Part shown: positions 18,191 to 26,747 of the stretch, one piece after another
Numbering within the stretch: position 1 is the stretch's first letter
How the letters are laid out: each line of letters starts with the position of its first letter
Assembly: GCA_035688265.1 (NCBI GenBank)
Contig: DASSNE010000019.1
Location: 8,209 to 72,208, forward strand
Length of the DNA stretch: 64,000 nt
Direction of reading: 5' to 3'
Origin: DASSBR01 sp035688265
Lineage (GTDB): Bacteria > Pseudomonadota > Gammaproteobacteria > Natronospirales > DASSBR01
Made by a program: the position numbers and the translations under genes
Notes under the pieces: model-generated
Seen by the model: only the letters and a program-made list of their open reading frames with translations
The model's database searches: none
What the model was told of the DNA's origin: nothing

Positions 18191-19699
18191 ATGTCGTCAC
18201 CGAGCGCCAACTCCGACGCCGGCAAACAGCGCCATCCGCGCGGCCTTTACACCTTGTTCTTCACCGAGATGTGGGAGCGTTTCAGCTTCTACGGTATGCG
18301 CACGCTCCTGGTGCTGTTCATGACGGCTACGGTGGCGGAGGGTGGATTCGGCTTCAATAACGCCAAGGCAACAGCGATTTACGCGCTGTACATGGCCGGG
18401 GTGTATCTCTCCGCACTGCCTGGCGGCTGGATTGCCGATCGTCTATTGGGCCAGCAACGTGCCGTATTTTATGGTGGCATTATCATCGCGCTCGGCCATT
18501 TCACCCTCGCCATCCCGAACGAGAACACCTTTTTTATCGGCCTCATCCTCATCGTGATTGGCACGGGGCTCTTGAAGCCGAACACGAGCACGCTGGTGGG
18601 GGATCTTTATCCCGAAGGCGGGTCGCGGCGCGACGCCGGATTTTCGATCTACTACATGGGCATCAATCTTGGCGCCTTTGTAGGGCCTATTATTTGCAGC
18701 TGGCTGGGCCAGAAGGTCAATTGGCATTATGGTTTCGCCGCCGCGGGCGTGGGCATGGTGCTTGGCCTGGTTCAGTATCGCTTGATGCTGGGCAGTCTCG
18801 GGGACTCCGGGCGGCGCGCCATGACCCGCTTCAAGGATGCCGCACTGGAGGCGCGCTCGCGCCGGCGCAGCTGGACGGCGTTGGCAGCGGTGGTGGCGGG
18901 ATTCGCGCTGCTCATAGTGCTGGGTTTTCTGGGCATTATTCATTACGTACCGACAGCTCTGAACGTCTGGGCAACCTATTTCACCGTGGCACTGGGAGTA
19001 GGATTCGTCCTCTGGACACTGTTTTTTGGCGGACTGAATACCCGGGAAAAGCGACGCCTCATGGCGTTGTCCATCCTGTTCGTGGTCTGGATATTGTTTT
19101 GGGCCGGCTATGAGCAGTCCGGGTCGACCTTCAACCTGTTTGCGGAACACTATACTCAGCTCAGCCTCTTCGGCTGGCACTTCCCCGCGGGATGGTTCCA
19201 AAGTGAAAATCCGCTGCTCATCATTACATTATCGCCGTTTTTTGCCTGGCTGTGGGTCTGGCTCGGCCGCCGCAACCTTGATCCATCAACGCCGCTCAAG
19301 TTTGCCTTGGGCCTGATTTTCGTGGGCATCGGCTTCGCGGTGATGTTCGGGGCGGCATTGATCGTCGTGACGGGCGAGAAGGTGCTTCCGACGTGGCTGG
19401 GGCTGACCTACTTGCTGCACACTACCGGCGAACTGTGTTTGAGCCCGGTGGCGCTGTCCGCCACGACCAAGTTGTCGCCTCGCCGCTACGGCGGGCGATT
19501 GATGGGCACGTTGTTCCTGTTTCTCGCCGTCGGCGAGTTGCTCGCCGGCTTGATCGCCAGACAGTTGACGGCAACGGACGTCTCGGACATGCCGCATATT
19601 TACCTGGAGCTGGCGCTGGTCATAACCGGTGTCGGCATCATCATGGCGCTCATCTCCAAGCCGATACAGAAACACCTGATAGGGAAGGACGTTCAATGA
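18191..19699 (+). CDS. POT/PTR2-family proton-dependent oligopeptide transporter
   Basis: 502-residue MFS protein of the POT family that imports di- and tripeptides with protons. The N-terminus contains FTEMWERFSFYGMRTLLVLFM, the ExxERF-type signature, and GGWIADRLLGQQRAVFYGG follows. The second PTR2 signature region is near FSIYYMGINLGAFVGPIICSWLGQ. Length and about 14 hydrophobic segments are typical. Its stop overlaps the ATG of the OPT gene (ATGA at 19696), so the two are an operon. It is divergent from the M16 peptidase. Confidence 0.94.
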   Translation: MSSPSANSDAGKQRHPRGLYTLFFTEMWERFSFYGMRTLLVLFMTATVAEGGFGFNNAKATAIYALYMAGVYLSALPGGWIADRLLGQQRAVFYGGIIIALGHFTLAIPNENTFFIGLILIVIGTGLLKPNTSTLVGDLYPEGGSRRDAGFSIYYMGINLGAFVGPIICSWLGQKVNWHYGFAAAGVGMVLGLVQYRLMLGSLGDSGRRAMTRFKDAALEARSRRRSWTALAAVVAGFALLIVLGFLGIIHYVPTALNVWATYFTVALGVGFVLWTLFFGGLNTREKRRLMALSILFVVWILFWAGYEQSGSTFNLFAEHYTQLSLFGWHFPAGWFQSENPLLIITLSPFFAWLWVWLGRRNLDPSTPLKFALGLIFVGIGFAVMFGAALIVVTGEKVLPTWLGLTYLLHTTGELCLSPVALSATTKLSPRRYGGRLMGTLFLFLAVGELLAGLIARQLTATDVSDMPHIYLELALVITGVGIIMALISKPIQKHLIGKDVQ

Positions 19700-21714
19700 A
19701 TTCCATCTCCAAGCAGCCACGCGTCCCCAACATGGGTCCGCCGATGACCGCCGGCGAACTCACGATTCGCGGCATCATCATCGGCATTCTGATCACGATC
19801 GTGTTCACCGCGGCGAACGTCTACTTCGGCCTCAAGGCGGGGCTGACGTTTTCAACGTCGATTCCGGCCGCTGTCATCTCGATGGCGGCGCTGCGCGCGC
19901 TGCGCGGCGGCACGATGCAGGAGAACAACATCGTCCAGACGGTCGCCTCGGCGGCCGGCACGCTGTCGGCGATCATCTTCGTGCTGCCGGGCCTGGTGAT
20001 CATCGGCTGGTGGAACGGCTTCCCGTTCTGGATGACGTTCGGCATCTGCGCGACCGGCGGCATTCTCGGCGTGATGTTCACGATCCCGCTGCGCCGCGCG
20101 CTGGTGACCGATTCGGACCTGCCGTACCCGGAAGGCGTGGCCTGCGCGGAGGTGCTCAAGGTAGGTTCCGGCGAGGCGAAAAGCGAGGAGGTGGACGCAG
20201 TCGATACCGGCGCGATGGGCGTGCGCGCGATCGTCATCGGCGGACTGGTCTCGGCGGTATTTTACGTGATTGTGCAGACGCGCATTTTTGCCGCCTCGCT
20301 CTCCGCCTACTTCCACTTCGGGGGCGCCAAAAGCGGCGCGACCGGCTTCGACTTCAGCCTGTCGTTCGCGCTGTTCGCGATCGGCCACCTGGTCGGCCTG
20401 TGGGTCGGCATCTCGATGCTGGTCGGCGCCTTTATCGGCTGGGGCTGGGCGGTGCCGTATTTCAGCGCGATTCATCCGGCGACGGGCGACGCGCTGACCG
20501 TTGCGCAAAACACCTGGAGCCAATACGTGCGCTTCATCGGCGCGGGCACCATCGGCGTCGCGGCGATCTGGACGCTGATCAAGCTCGTCAAGCCGGTGGT
20601 CGTCGGCCTCGCCGGCGCGATGGCCGCCGCGCGCGTACGCAAGGCCGGCCAGGCCCACACACTCCCGCGCACCGAACAGGACATGCCGATCGGCACCGTC
20701 GCGATCGTCAGCCTCGCCTGCCTGATCCCGGCAGCGTTCCTGCTGTGGTACTTCGGCAACCTGATCGGCCTCGGCGCGCACATCTGGCCGCTGGTCATCG
20801 GCGGCGCAATCTTCACCGTGATCATCGGGTTCCTGGTGTCCGCGGTCTGTGGCTACATGGCGGGTCTCATCGGCTCGTCGAACAGCCCGCTGTCCGGCGT
20901 CGGCATCCTGGTCGTGGTCATCGCCGCCGTGATTCTCGCGGGCGCAGTCAAGTCCATGTACCCGGGCGATGTGGGCAAGGAACTGGTTGCCTTCGCGCTG
21001 TTCCTGACATCGATCGTGTTCGCGGTCGCATCGATCGCCAACAACAACCTGCAGGACCTGAAGACCGGCCAACTGGTCGACGCGACGCCGTGGAAACAGC
21101 AGGTGGCGCTGGTCATCGGCGTCATCGCCGGCGCATTGATCATCCCGCCGACACTCGATTTATTGCAGCAGGCCTACGGCTTCCTGGGCGCCCCCGGCGC
21201 CGACCCGACCCGCGCCCTGCCCGCGCCGCAAGCCGGCCTGATCTCCGCGCTCGCCGAAGGCGTCATCCAGAGCAACATCGACTGGAGCCTGATCGGCATC
21301 GGCGGCGCGATCGGCGCCGCCAGCATCATCCTCGACGAAATTCTCGCCCGCAAAGCGAAATCCGTCCGCCTGCCGCCGCTCGGCGTCGGCCTCGGCATCT
21401 ACCTGCCGACCTCGACAACGCTGATGGTCGTCATCGGTGCAATAGCCGGCTGGTACTACAACCGCCGCGCCGAAGGTAAAGCCAACACCGAAGCGACAAA
21501 GCAACTCGGTGTGCTGCTCGCCTCAGGTCTGATCGTCGGGGAGAGTCTCCTCGGCGTCATCTTCGCCGCCTTCGTCGCCTTCTCCGGCAACAGTGCGCCG
21601 GCGGCCTTGATGGGACCGGGATTTGAGACGGCTTCGATGGCGATTGGGGGCGTTGTTTTTGTGGTAAGTCTTGTTGTGCTTTATCGATGGATAGCGAAGT
21701 TGGGGAAAAGTTAA
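19696..21714 (+). CDS. OPT-family oligopeptide transporter
   Basis: 672-residue membrane protein with about 15 hydrophobic segments. The start at 19696 is in an ATGA overlap with the POT gene and has AAGGA ahead of it. The N-terminal ELTIRGIIIGILITIVFTAANVYFGLKAG and the NIVQTVASAAGTLSAIIF segment are characteristic of prokaryotic OPT transporters, which carry tri- to penta-peptides or metal-peptide complexes. Paired with the POT transporter it broadens the range of peptides taken up. Exact substrate is unknown. Confidence 0.93.
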   Translation: MNSISKQPRVPNMGPPMTAGELTIRGIIIGILITIVFTAANVYFGLKAGLTFSTSIPAAVISMAALRALRGGTMQENNIVQTVASAAGTLSAIIFVLPGLVIIGWWNGFPFWMTFGICATGGILGVMFTIPLRRALVTDSDLPYPEGVACAEVLKVGSGEAKSEEVDAVDTGAMGVRAIVIGGLVSAVFYVIVQTRIFAASLSAYFHFGGAKSGATGFDFSLSFALFAIGHLVGLWVGISMLVGAFIGWGWAVPYFSAIHPATGDALTVAQNTWSQYVRFIGAGTIGVAAIWTLIKLVKPVVVGLAGAMAAARVRKAGQAHTLPRTEQDMPIGTVAIVSLACLIPAAFLLWYFGNLIGLGAHIWPLVIGGAIFTVIIGFLVSAVCGYMAGLIGSSNSPLSGVGILVVVIAAVILAGAVKSMYPGDVGKELVAFALFLTSIVFAVASIANNNLQDLKTGQLVDATPWKQQVALVIGVIAGALIIPPTLDLLQQAYGFLGAPGADPTRALPAPQAGLISALAEGVIQSNIDWSLIGIGGAIGAASIILDEILARKAKSVRLPPLGVGLGIYLPTSTTLMVVIGAIAGWYYNRRAEGKANTEATKQLGVLLASGLIVGESLLGVIFAAFVAFSGNSAPAALMGPGFETASMAIGGVVFVVSLVVLYRWIAKLGKS

Positions 21715-21751
21715 TTTTCCCACCGCCGACGTGATCTGCGTGTAACGACGG

Positions 21752-21775
21752 TGCCCAGCTGGGCATGGCCTTTTT
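21752..21775 (+). terminator. Possible intrinsic terminator after the OPT gene
   Basis: A perfect 14-bp palindrome, TGCCCAGCTGGGCA (21752-21765), is followed five bases later by TTTTT (21771-21775). The hairpin has almost no loop once closed, so terminator strength is uncertain. It also marks the edge of the AT-richer island. Confidence 0.35.
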
Positions 21776-21786
21776 GTCGAAGAAAA

Positions 21787-23217
21787 ATGCTATTAGCAAC
21801 TGCGTACAAGTATTACAAACCCGTCGTATGCGTCATGCTACTGTCCGGGTTTCTGTCGGTGGGAAAAGCTGACACTTTCCCAACTAAGAAGGTGATCCCA
21901 ATAGCGGCGACTCCGATAATCGCGCGCCTGCTGTCGTCGACGGGCTATTTGTTCAGAATCAATATTTCGCGTCTCGGCGTTCCGCTATTTCCAGAATACA
22001 AGTGCGGTGCTGCACCAAAGGCGATAACAGACAAACTCATCGAGCAGCAATACGAATACATGCGGGACCTTATAGGGCGGACGACTCCAACAGGAACCAA
22101 GGACGTGCAAATTGTCGCGAACCTTTGCGGCATGACAATCGTGCCAAGAGGAAACGCGACGCACTCCCAGGTTTCCCACCTCAACTTGTCATATGCAGAT
22201 TTCAGCGGCGTGACGGCTCCCTCGCTCGGGTTCTGGTACGTGACATTGAGCGATGCGAATTTTGAGAATGCAGATATCCAACACATTTCGTTTTTCCACG
22301 TGACTGCTGACCGGCAACGGTTCAAAAGCACTACAGAGTCAGTTGGAGTCAGTTTTATTGACTTCAGTGGTGCCAACATGCGCGGAGCCAATATATCTCT
22401 AAGTAACATGCGAGGGTCGCAATTTCTGAACGCTAACTTGGCGCACGCAACGATGTCTTCGTCTGATTTTGCAAATGCTGATTTTCGCGGCGCAGTTTTG
22501 ACGAACGCAAAATTCGTCGACTGCGATTTGTCAGGTGCTAAATTTTCCGGGGCGAATGTCTCGGGCCTAGTATACGAACCAAATCACGGTGCTATACCTA
22601 ATGTCGCGGATATGGCGGCCGCGTCTAACTTGTACCGGCTGACCTATGAACGGACAGCTGCGCCGCTAAGAGAACTGCGAGCGGCATTTCAGCGCGCGGG
22701 ATACAATGAAGGGGCTCGCGCAATCACATACGCTATTAAGGAGACGCAAATACGCAAAGGTTTGGTGTCCGAAAGTGTTTGGCAACGGGTGAAAGCAGGG
22801 TTTGCGTGGGTATTGTTCGGATGGCCCAGTGCGTGGGGCTATCGCCCACTTCGGCCTCTATGGTTAATCTTGATGATCATGGCTGCGTGCATTCCCGCTT
22901 ATTATTTTGCAATCCGCTCCGGAAGAGTTGTGCGATTAGCTGGCAACTCAAGCTTTCGAGCAGCTTTTGGTGAGACACCGCCGCTAGGAACTTCGACAGC
23001 AACTGCGCTTAGATACGCCCCGTATGTCAGCTTACTATCGGCATTCAATATAGGTTGGCGAGGGCTTGATCTCTCCGCTTGGATAAGGCGGTTGCAGCCG
23101 ACGGATTCCCGAATCGTCACACGTGGCTGGGCGCGCGTTGTAGCGGGCGCACAATCGCTATTCACATTGTTTATGGTGATTACCTTCTTGTTTGTGTATT
23201 TTGGCGGAGGGTTTTGA
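21787..23217 (+). CDS. Pentapeptide-repeat membrane protein
   Basis: 476 residues from the ATG at 21787 (a more upstream ATG at 21751 lies in the terminator-like palindrome). An N-terminal hydrophobic segment is at about 10-28. Pentapeptide repeats of the A(D/N)(L/F)xx type run over about 150-265, for example GANMRGANISLSNMRG and ANADFRGAVLTNAKF. After a helical linker there are two strong membrane segments, near 365-385 and at the extreme C-terminus (LFTLFMVITFLFVYFGGGF). Function is unknown; repeat proteins with such tails resemble membrane-anchored effectors or channel-like proteins. Base composition is clearly AT-richer than its neighbours, suggesting transfer. Confidence 0.75.
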   Translation: MLLATAYKYYKPVVCVMLLSGFLSVGKADTFPTKKVIPIAATPIIARLLSSTGYLFRINISRLGVPLFPEYKCGAAPKAITDKLIEQQYEYMRDLIGRTTPTGTKDVQIVANLCGMTIVPRGNATHSQVSHLNLSYADFSGVTAPSLGFWYVTLSDANFENADIQHISFFHVTADRQRFKSTTESVGVSFIDFSGANMRGANISLSNMRGSQFLNANLAHATMSSSDFANADFRGAVLTNAKFVDCDLSGAKFSGANVSGLVYEPNHGAIPNVADMAAASNLYRLTYERTAAPLRELRAAFQRAGYNEGARAITYAIKETQIRKGLVSESVWQRVKAGFAWVLFGWPSAWGYRPLRPLWLILMIMAACIPAYYFAIRSGRVVRLAGNSSFRAAFGETPPLGTSTATALRYAPYVSLLSAFNIGWRGLDLSAWIRRLQPTDSRIVTRGWARVVAGAQSLFTLFMVITFLFVYFGGGF

Positions 23218-23361
23218 ACGCATTATCTCCGGTGTGAGCAAATCTTGGGGGTCAGGCTGAGGCGCTCTCGCTTTCTAGCCAGCGAACATGCCACTGGCAT
23301 AGTGTGCGGCGGCGGCCGCGGGATTGCCCCTTGCCCTTGCGGCCCGCCGCAGTTGACCATT

Positions 23362-24129
23362 CTACAAGGCGGACACTAAGGACATTATTTTCTCCCGATT
23401 CTCCGATAGCCGACGTGCATTCGTCTTTGCCGAGAGATCACTCTCTGCCTTCTCGTTCAAGAAGAATGCGATCCGTTCGGCGTTGGCACCGGATGGATGC
23501 GGCATGCCGCAGAGTATCTTTGAAGGATGCACTGCGCCTTTATCTGCCATGTACTTGAGAGCGGCTTCGACCTTCGGGCCCAGCGGAATGTAAATAGCAT
23601 CGTTACTGAGCACAGTAATTTCTGTACTCAGGTTCTGGTCGAGTTGTTGCCGCAGCGCCGGGCAGCCAGTCATATCAGGCACTCCACTGTAATTCTTCCC
23701 ATGCCGGAAAACAGGATAGCGGAGTGCCGACGTGTAGTGAACAAGGCGGTTGTTTATGCCAAATAGTTCACTACACGAAGGCATGCCGAGCTTTTTGTGC
23801 AGGCCTATGAAATCCAACATGCGGACCAGATTTCGTCGCATCGGGCCTCCAAAGCTGCCCGTGTTCTTCGCCGCCTCCCTCGCTACGTCAACGGACGCGC
23901 CTGATCTTAGCTGCTTGCTAGCTTCCCGAAGGGCAAGCAGCGCTTGCTGAAGGCCCGGGGTGATGCCACAGATAACAATCTCGGCATGTTCATTGATATG
24001 ATCAAAAGGCGCATAGAAAGTCGATAGAATGCCGTCGTCGTCCATACACAGTTCTTGGGGCAAGTAGGGCTGACCTAGCTGGAAATCCGTCTCCTTTATG
24101 AAGTCTGCATAGTCTTCGAGTTGTTTCAC
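23362..24129 (-). CDS. Uracil-DNA-glycosylase-superfamily-like protein
   Basis: 255 residues. GITPG at 55-59 resembles the UDG motif A (GxxPG), and MPHPSGANAERI at 209-220 resembles motif B (HPSxxxx). PLGPKVEAAL at 182-191 corresponds to the strand-helix that precedes motif B. This supports a UDG fold, but the motif A polar catalytic residue differs from family 1 enzymes, so substrate and activity are uncertain. It lies in the AT-rich island 47 bp downstream of a small unknown gene on the same strand, probably one operon. The C-terminal 35 residues are basic and helical. Confidence 0.65.
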   Translation of the reverse strand: MKQLEDYADFIKETDFQLGQPYLPQELCMDDDGILSTFYAPFDHINEHAEIVICGITPGLQQALLALREASKQLRSGASVDVAREAAKNTGSFGGPMRRNLVRMLDFIGLHKKLGMPSCSELFGINNRLVHYTSALRYPVFRHGKNYSGVPDMTGCPALRQQLDQNLSTEITVLSNDAIYIPLGPKVEAALKYMADKGAVHPSKILCGMPHPSGANAERIAFFLNEKAESDLSAKTNARRLSENREKIMSLVSAL

Positions 24130-24176
24130 GTGAACCTCTTTTTTAGTTCGGAATCCAGTTAGCTATATAACATCGC

Positions 24177-24464
24177 TCAATCTTGGCGGATCCCGATGAC
24201 GTTGCGGCGACCCAACTTGTATAGCCCTTGGCGGCGACCAGACAACGTGGACGCTCTTATGGCCCAGCCGTCCTCTACTACTCGACTGAGCAAGAGGTCT
24301 TCGTCGTTTTCTTCTAGGCTGAGCGCCTTCGTGTTACCGTTGGCCCCGCCACGCGACAATCGAAAAGCCACCACACCAGTTTCGCGATCGCGAATTCGAA
24401 CTGGATACAGCAAGTCACCCGATTTGTGAATTAGACAAAAATTGTTTGAATGGCGGCTTTTCAT
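24177..24464 (-). CDS. Small protein of unknown function upstream of UDG-like gene
   Basis: 95 residues, no recognised family. The sequence is basic at the N-terminus (MKSRHSNNF), with a predicted beta-rich centre (LLYPVRIRDRETGVVAFRLSRGG), an acidic run (SLEENDED) and a basic tail (LSGRRQGLYKLGRRN). No signal peptide or membrane segment. It precedes the UDG-like gene by 47 bp on the same strand and shares its AT-rich composition, so the two are likely co-transcribed. A ribosome binding site is weak, so the start could lie slightly downstream. Confidence 0.55.
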   Translation of the reverse strand: MKSRHSNNFCLIHKSGDLLYPVRIRDRETGVVAFRLSRGGANGNTKALSLEENDEDLLLSRVVEDGWAIRASTLSGRRQGLYKLGRRNVIGIRQD

Positions 24465-24558
24465 AGCGTCTGTCTCTCCGTTTTTATTCTAAGGACGGCT
24501 CAGAAGTGATCTTCTGGGCTGAGGCGACGTTATATAGGGCAAATTATGGCAACGCAAG

Positions 24559-24584
24559 CACCTGACGGTGCTAGCAGTCAGGTG
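24559..24584. other. 8-bp perfect inverted repeat downstream of the RES toxin gene
   Basis: CACCTGAC (24559-24566) and GTCAGGTG (24577-24584) flank a 10-base spacer just past the stop of the RES gene. There is no T-run, so it is not a classical terminator but may stabilise the 3' end. Confidence 0.45.
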
Positions 24585-24590
24585 TCAAGG

Positions 24591-25070
24591 TCAATGGTTC
24601 CGCGAACGCGCCAGTCGCTGATCGGGCAGATACATTGCCGGCTCATGAAAATGGATCAGCTTGAAGTCGCGATGCACCGGATTGAGCAAATAATTCCACT
24701 CATCCTGCACTAGCGCAGACGGTACCTTGAGAACGGCTGTTGAGCCTTGTTCCAGCCACTGTCGGCCGATCTTCTGCAAAACTGAAGGGGCCACTGGATC
24801 GTCCCAATCCGCGGGTAGTTCAGTTAGATTGACTTGCGCGATACGAACTGCTTTCGGGATTTCGGCGCTTGCCACAACCGAAGCCGGCAACCAGCCGCGG
24901 TTTTTGTAGTGAACCATGTATTCCAGCAGCGCGAGCGACGCGCTTTCTGACGCATAGACGACGCGATGCCCCTGGGGAGACCAGCGGCCGTTGGCGTAGA
25001 GGCCGCCGATGCCGTCAAACAGGGTGTCGCGGTGCTTCGCCTTGCCGAACCGGTAGACGGTCAGGCTCAC
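24591..25070 (-). CDS. RES-domain toxin
   Basis: 159-residue RES domain protein. YRFGKAKHRDTLFDGIGG, the NGRWS loop and YASESASLALLEYMVH carry the Arg, Tyr, Glu and Ser positions that define the family. Characterised RES toxins (MbcT, ParT) degrade NAD+ or ADP-ribosylate metabolic enzymes, halting growth. The start ATG overlaps the stop of the antitoxin (ATGA at 25067-25070), and antitoxin-first order is typical for this class. Size matches known toxins, so it appears intact. Confidence 0.9.
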   Translation of the reverse strand: MSLTVYRFGKAKHRDTLFDGIGGLYANGRWSPQGHRVVYASESASLALLEYMVHYKNRGWLPASVVASAEIPKAVRIAQVNLTELPADWDDPVAPSVLQKIGRQWLEQGSTAVLKVPSALVQDEWNYLLNPVHRDFKLIHFHEPAMYLPDQRLARSRNH

Positions 25071-25492
25071 GCATACACCCCGTACTCCATCTGGTGCAGG
25101 ATGTTGACGACCTGCTCAGTGCCGGCATCGGTCGCCAGCGCATCCAGCGGACGCGCGCCGTGCAGGGACACGCTCGGCTCCCGCAGCCAGGCGACCGCGT
25201 GCTGGGGGTTTTCCAAAACGTCGATCGCCAACGCGTAAATGCGCGCGACGCGTGCCAGCTTGTCCGAGCTGTCGGCGTCCAGCCGCTGTCGCTGCTTCCA
25301 GCGAGAGCGGGTCCGCGGGCTGACGCGCAAAACAGCGTTGGCCTCTTCAGGCTTGAGGTGAAGCGCCTTTGCCAGCGTTTCATAGGCTGCAGTCGGAAGG
25401 CCCCGATCTATTTCCTTGATGAGGTCGATCCGGGCCGGGATCTTGCCGAAGACTTTGCGCCCGCCCATTACCTTGACTATTGCTTCCCACAT
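25067..25492 (-). CDS. Xre/MbcA/ParS-type antitoxin
   Basis: 141-residue antitoxin. The N-terminal half includes the Xre-like helix-turn-helix (LKPEEANAVLRVSPRTRSRWKQ), and the C-terminal half has the DUF2384 toxin-binding domain (RPLDALATDAGTEQVVNILHQMEYGVYA). It binds and neutralises the overlapping RES toxin and probably represses its own promoter, which should lie in the 55 bp separating it from the divergent alkA. The operon marks the right end of the AT-richer island. Confidence 0.9.
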   Translation of the reverse strand: MWEAIVKVMGGRKVFGKIPARIDLIKEIDRGLPTAAYETLAKALHLKPEEANAVLRVSPRTRSRWKQRQRLDADSSDKLARVARIYALAIDVLENPQHAVAWLREPSVSLHGARPLDALATDAGTEQVVNILHQMEYGVYA

Positions 25493-25547
25493 GTCATAAT
25501 ACCGTTGATGCCATTTGGCTCATTGTAACACGTCTGTTGGCGCGTCT

Positions 25548-26207
25548 ATGACGGCTTCCTTGCTTTACGACCCGGCGCAGGCCATTGCCGAGCTGCGTCG
25601 TGCGGACAGGCGCCTCGCGCGCCACATCGACCGCATCGGCCCGTTCACGCTGGTGGCGCAACCGCGCCAGCATCCGTTTCGCGCTCTGCTGAGGGCGATT
25701 ATTTATCAGCAGCTCTCGGGCCGGGCCGCGGCCTCGATTCATGCGCGCGTCGCGGCGTTGTTGCCGGACCGGCGCAGCGTCGGTGCGGCGCAACTATTGG
25801 CGCTGCCTGAGGGCGCCTTGCGCGGCGCGGGGTTGTCCGCCGCCAAAGTGCGTGCGGTGCGGGATCTCGCGGAGAAGACGCTGGCCGGCGTGGTGCCCAA
25901 TGCTGCGGGTTTGCGCGCGCTAGACGATGAAGAAATCGTCGCCCGGCTGACGACGGTGCGCGGAGTCGGGCGCTGGACGGTGGAAATGCTGTTGTTGTTC
26001 AGCCTTGGCCGGCCGGACGTGATGCCCAGTGCGGATCTTGGAATTCGCAAGGGCTTTATGAGCGCGTTTGGAACCGCAAACCTGCCCGCGCCGGCCGATA
26101 TTGAGGCTCATGCTGAACGATGGCGGCCATTCCGCTCCGTCGCGAGTTGGTACCTGTGGCGGATAGCAGATACCGTGACTCCGGCCGTGGGACGCGCGAA
26201 GAGATAG
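25548..26207 (+). CDS. Small AlkA-type DNA-3-methyladenine glycosylase
   Basis: 219-residue HhH-GPD glycosylase that removes alkylated purines. Helix-hairpin-helix TVRGVGRWTVEMLLLFSLG is followed by PDVMPSADLGIRKG, in which the aspartate is catalytic. It lacks the AlkA N-terminal domain seen in the ada-alkA fusion, like the short AlkA/MAG forms. The ATG at 25548 was chosen; an upstream TTG at 25515 is in frame but has no better ribosome binding site. One of three AlkA-family genes in this window. Confidence 0.92.
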   Translation: MTASLLYDPAQAIAELRRADRRLARHIDRIGPFTLVAQPRQHPFRALLRAIIYQQLSGRAAASIHARVAALLPDRRSVGAAQLLALPEGALRGAGLSAAKVRAVRDLAEKTLAGVVPNAAGLRALDDEEIVARLTTVRGVGRWTVEMLLLFSLGRPDVMPSADLGIRKGFMSAFGTANLPAPADIEAHAERWRPFRSVASWYLWRIADTVTPAVGRAKR

Positions 26208-26272
26208 ACGCCGCCTATAGCAGATATACTCACGGAAAGGATTTCGAATGACCAAAGCAGTGGAGGCACAAA

Positions 26273-26710
26273 TTGAAATGTCCTAAATGCAATGTCGACC
26301 TGGCGCCGGCGACCCGGCACAAGCTCAAGGTGGAGCAATGCCCGTCGTGCAAGGGAATGTGGCTGGAGCGCCAGGAACTCGATGAACTGGAAGATGAAGT
26401 TTTCGACTGGGGTGACGATGCGAAGGGCAGTATGGCCCTCAGCTCCACGCCCACAACGGCCAAATGTCCCGTCTGCGACGCGCCTCTCAATCGATTCAGG
26501 TACCGATTCTTCGATCTGGAACTGGAGTTTTGCGGGAACCAGCATGGGTACTGGCTGGACGCGGACGAGGACACCCGGGTCCTGGAACTGATGAAAAAAG
26601 AAGAAGCGGACTACAAAAGAAAGGTGCTCGCGGAAGACCGCTGGGCGACCACTTTGAAACACATGCGCTCCGGTTCTTTTATGGACAAGGTGCGGAATCT
26701 GTTTCGGTAA
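26273..26710 (+). CDS. zf-TFIIB zinc-ribbon protein (TTG start)
   Basis: 145 residues with two CxxC-CxxC zinc-ribbon units: CPKCNVDLAP...CPSCKGMWL near the N-terminus and CPVCDAPLNRF...FCGNQHGYWL in the middle. The second unit has a histidine-rich variation. The family (Pfam zf-TFIIB) is common in bacteria but uncharacterised. Translation must begin at TTG 26273, preceded by GGAGG with good spacing; the nearby ATG at 26278 is in another frame. The C-terminal 35 residues are charged and helical. Monocistronic, with its own upstream gap. Confidence 0.78.
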   Translation: MKCPKCNVDLAPATRHKLKVEQCPSCKGMWLERQELDELEDEVFDWGDDAKGSMALSSTPTTAKCPVCDAPLNRFRYRFFDLELEFCGNQHGYWLDADEDTRVLELMKKEEADYKRKVLAEDRWATTLKHMRSGSFMDKVRNLFR

Positions 26711-26747
26711 TTTGGGAAATACTACAGACTGCGATACGTGGGCGCGA

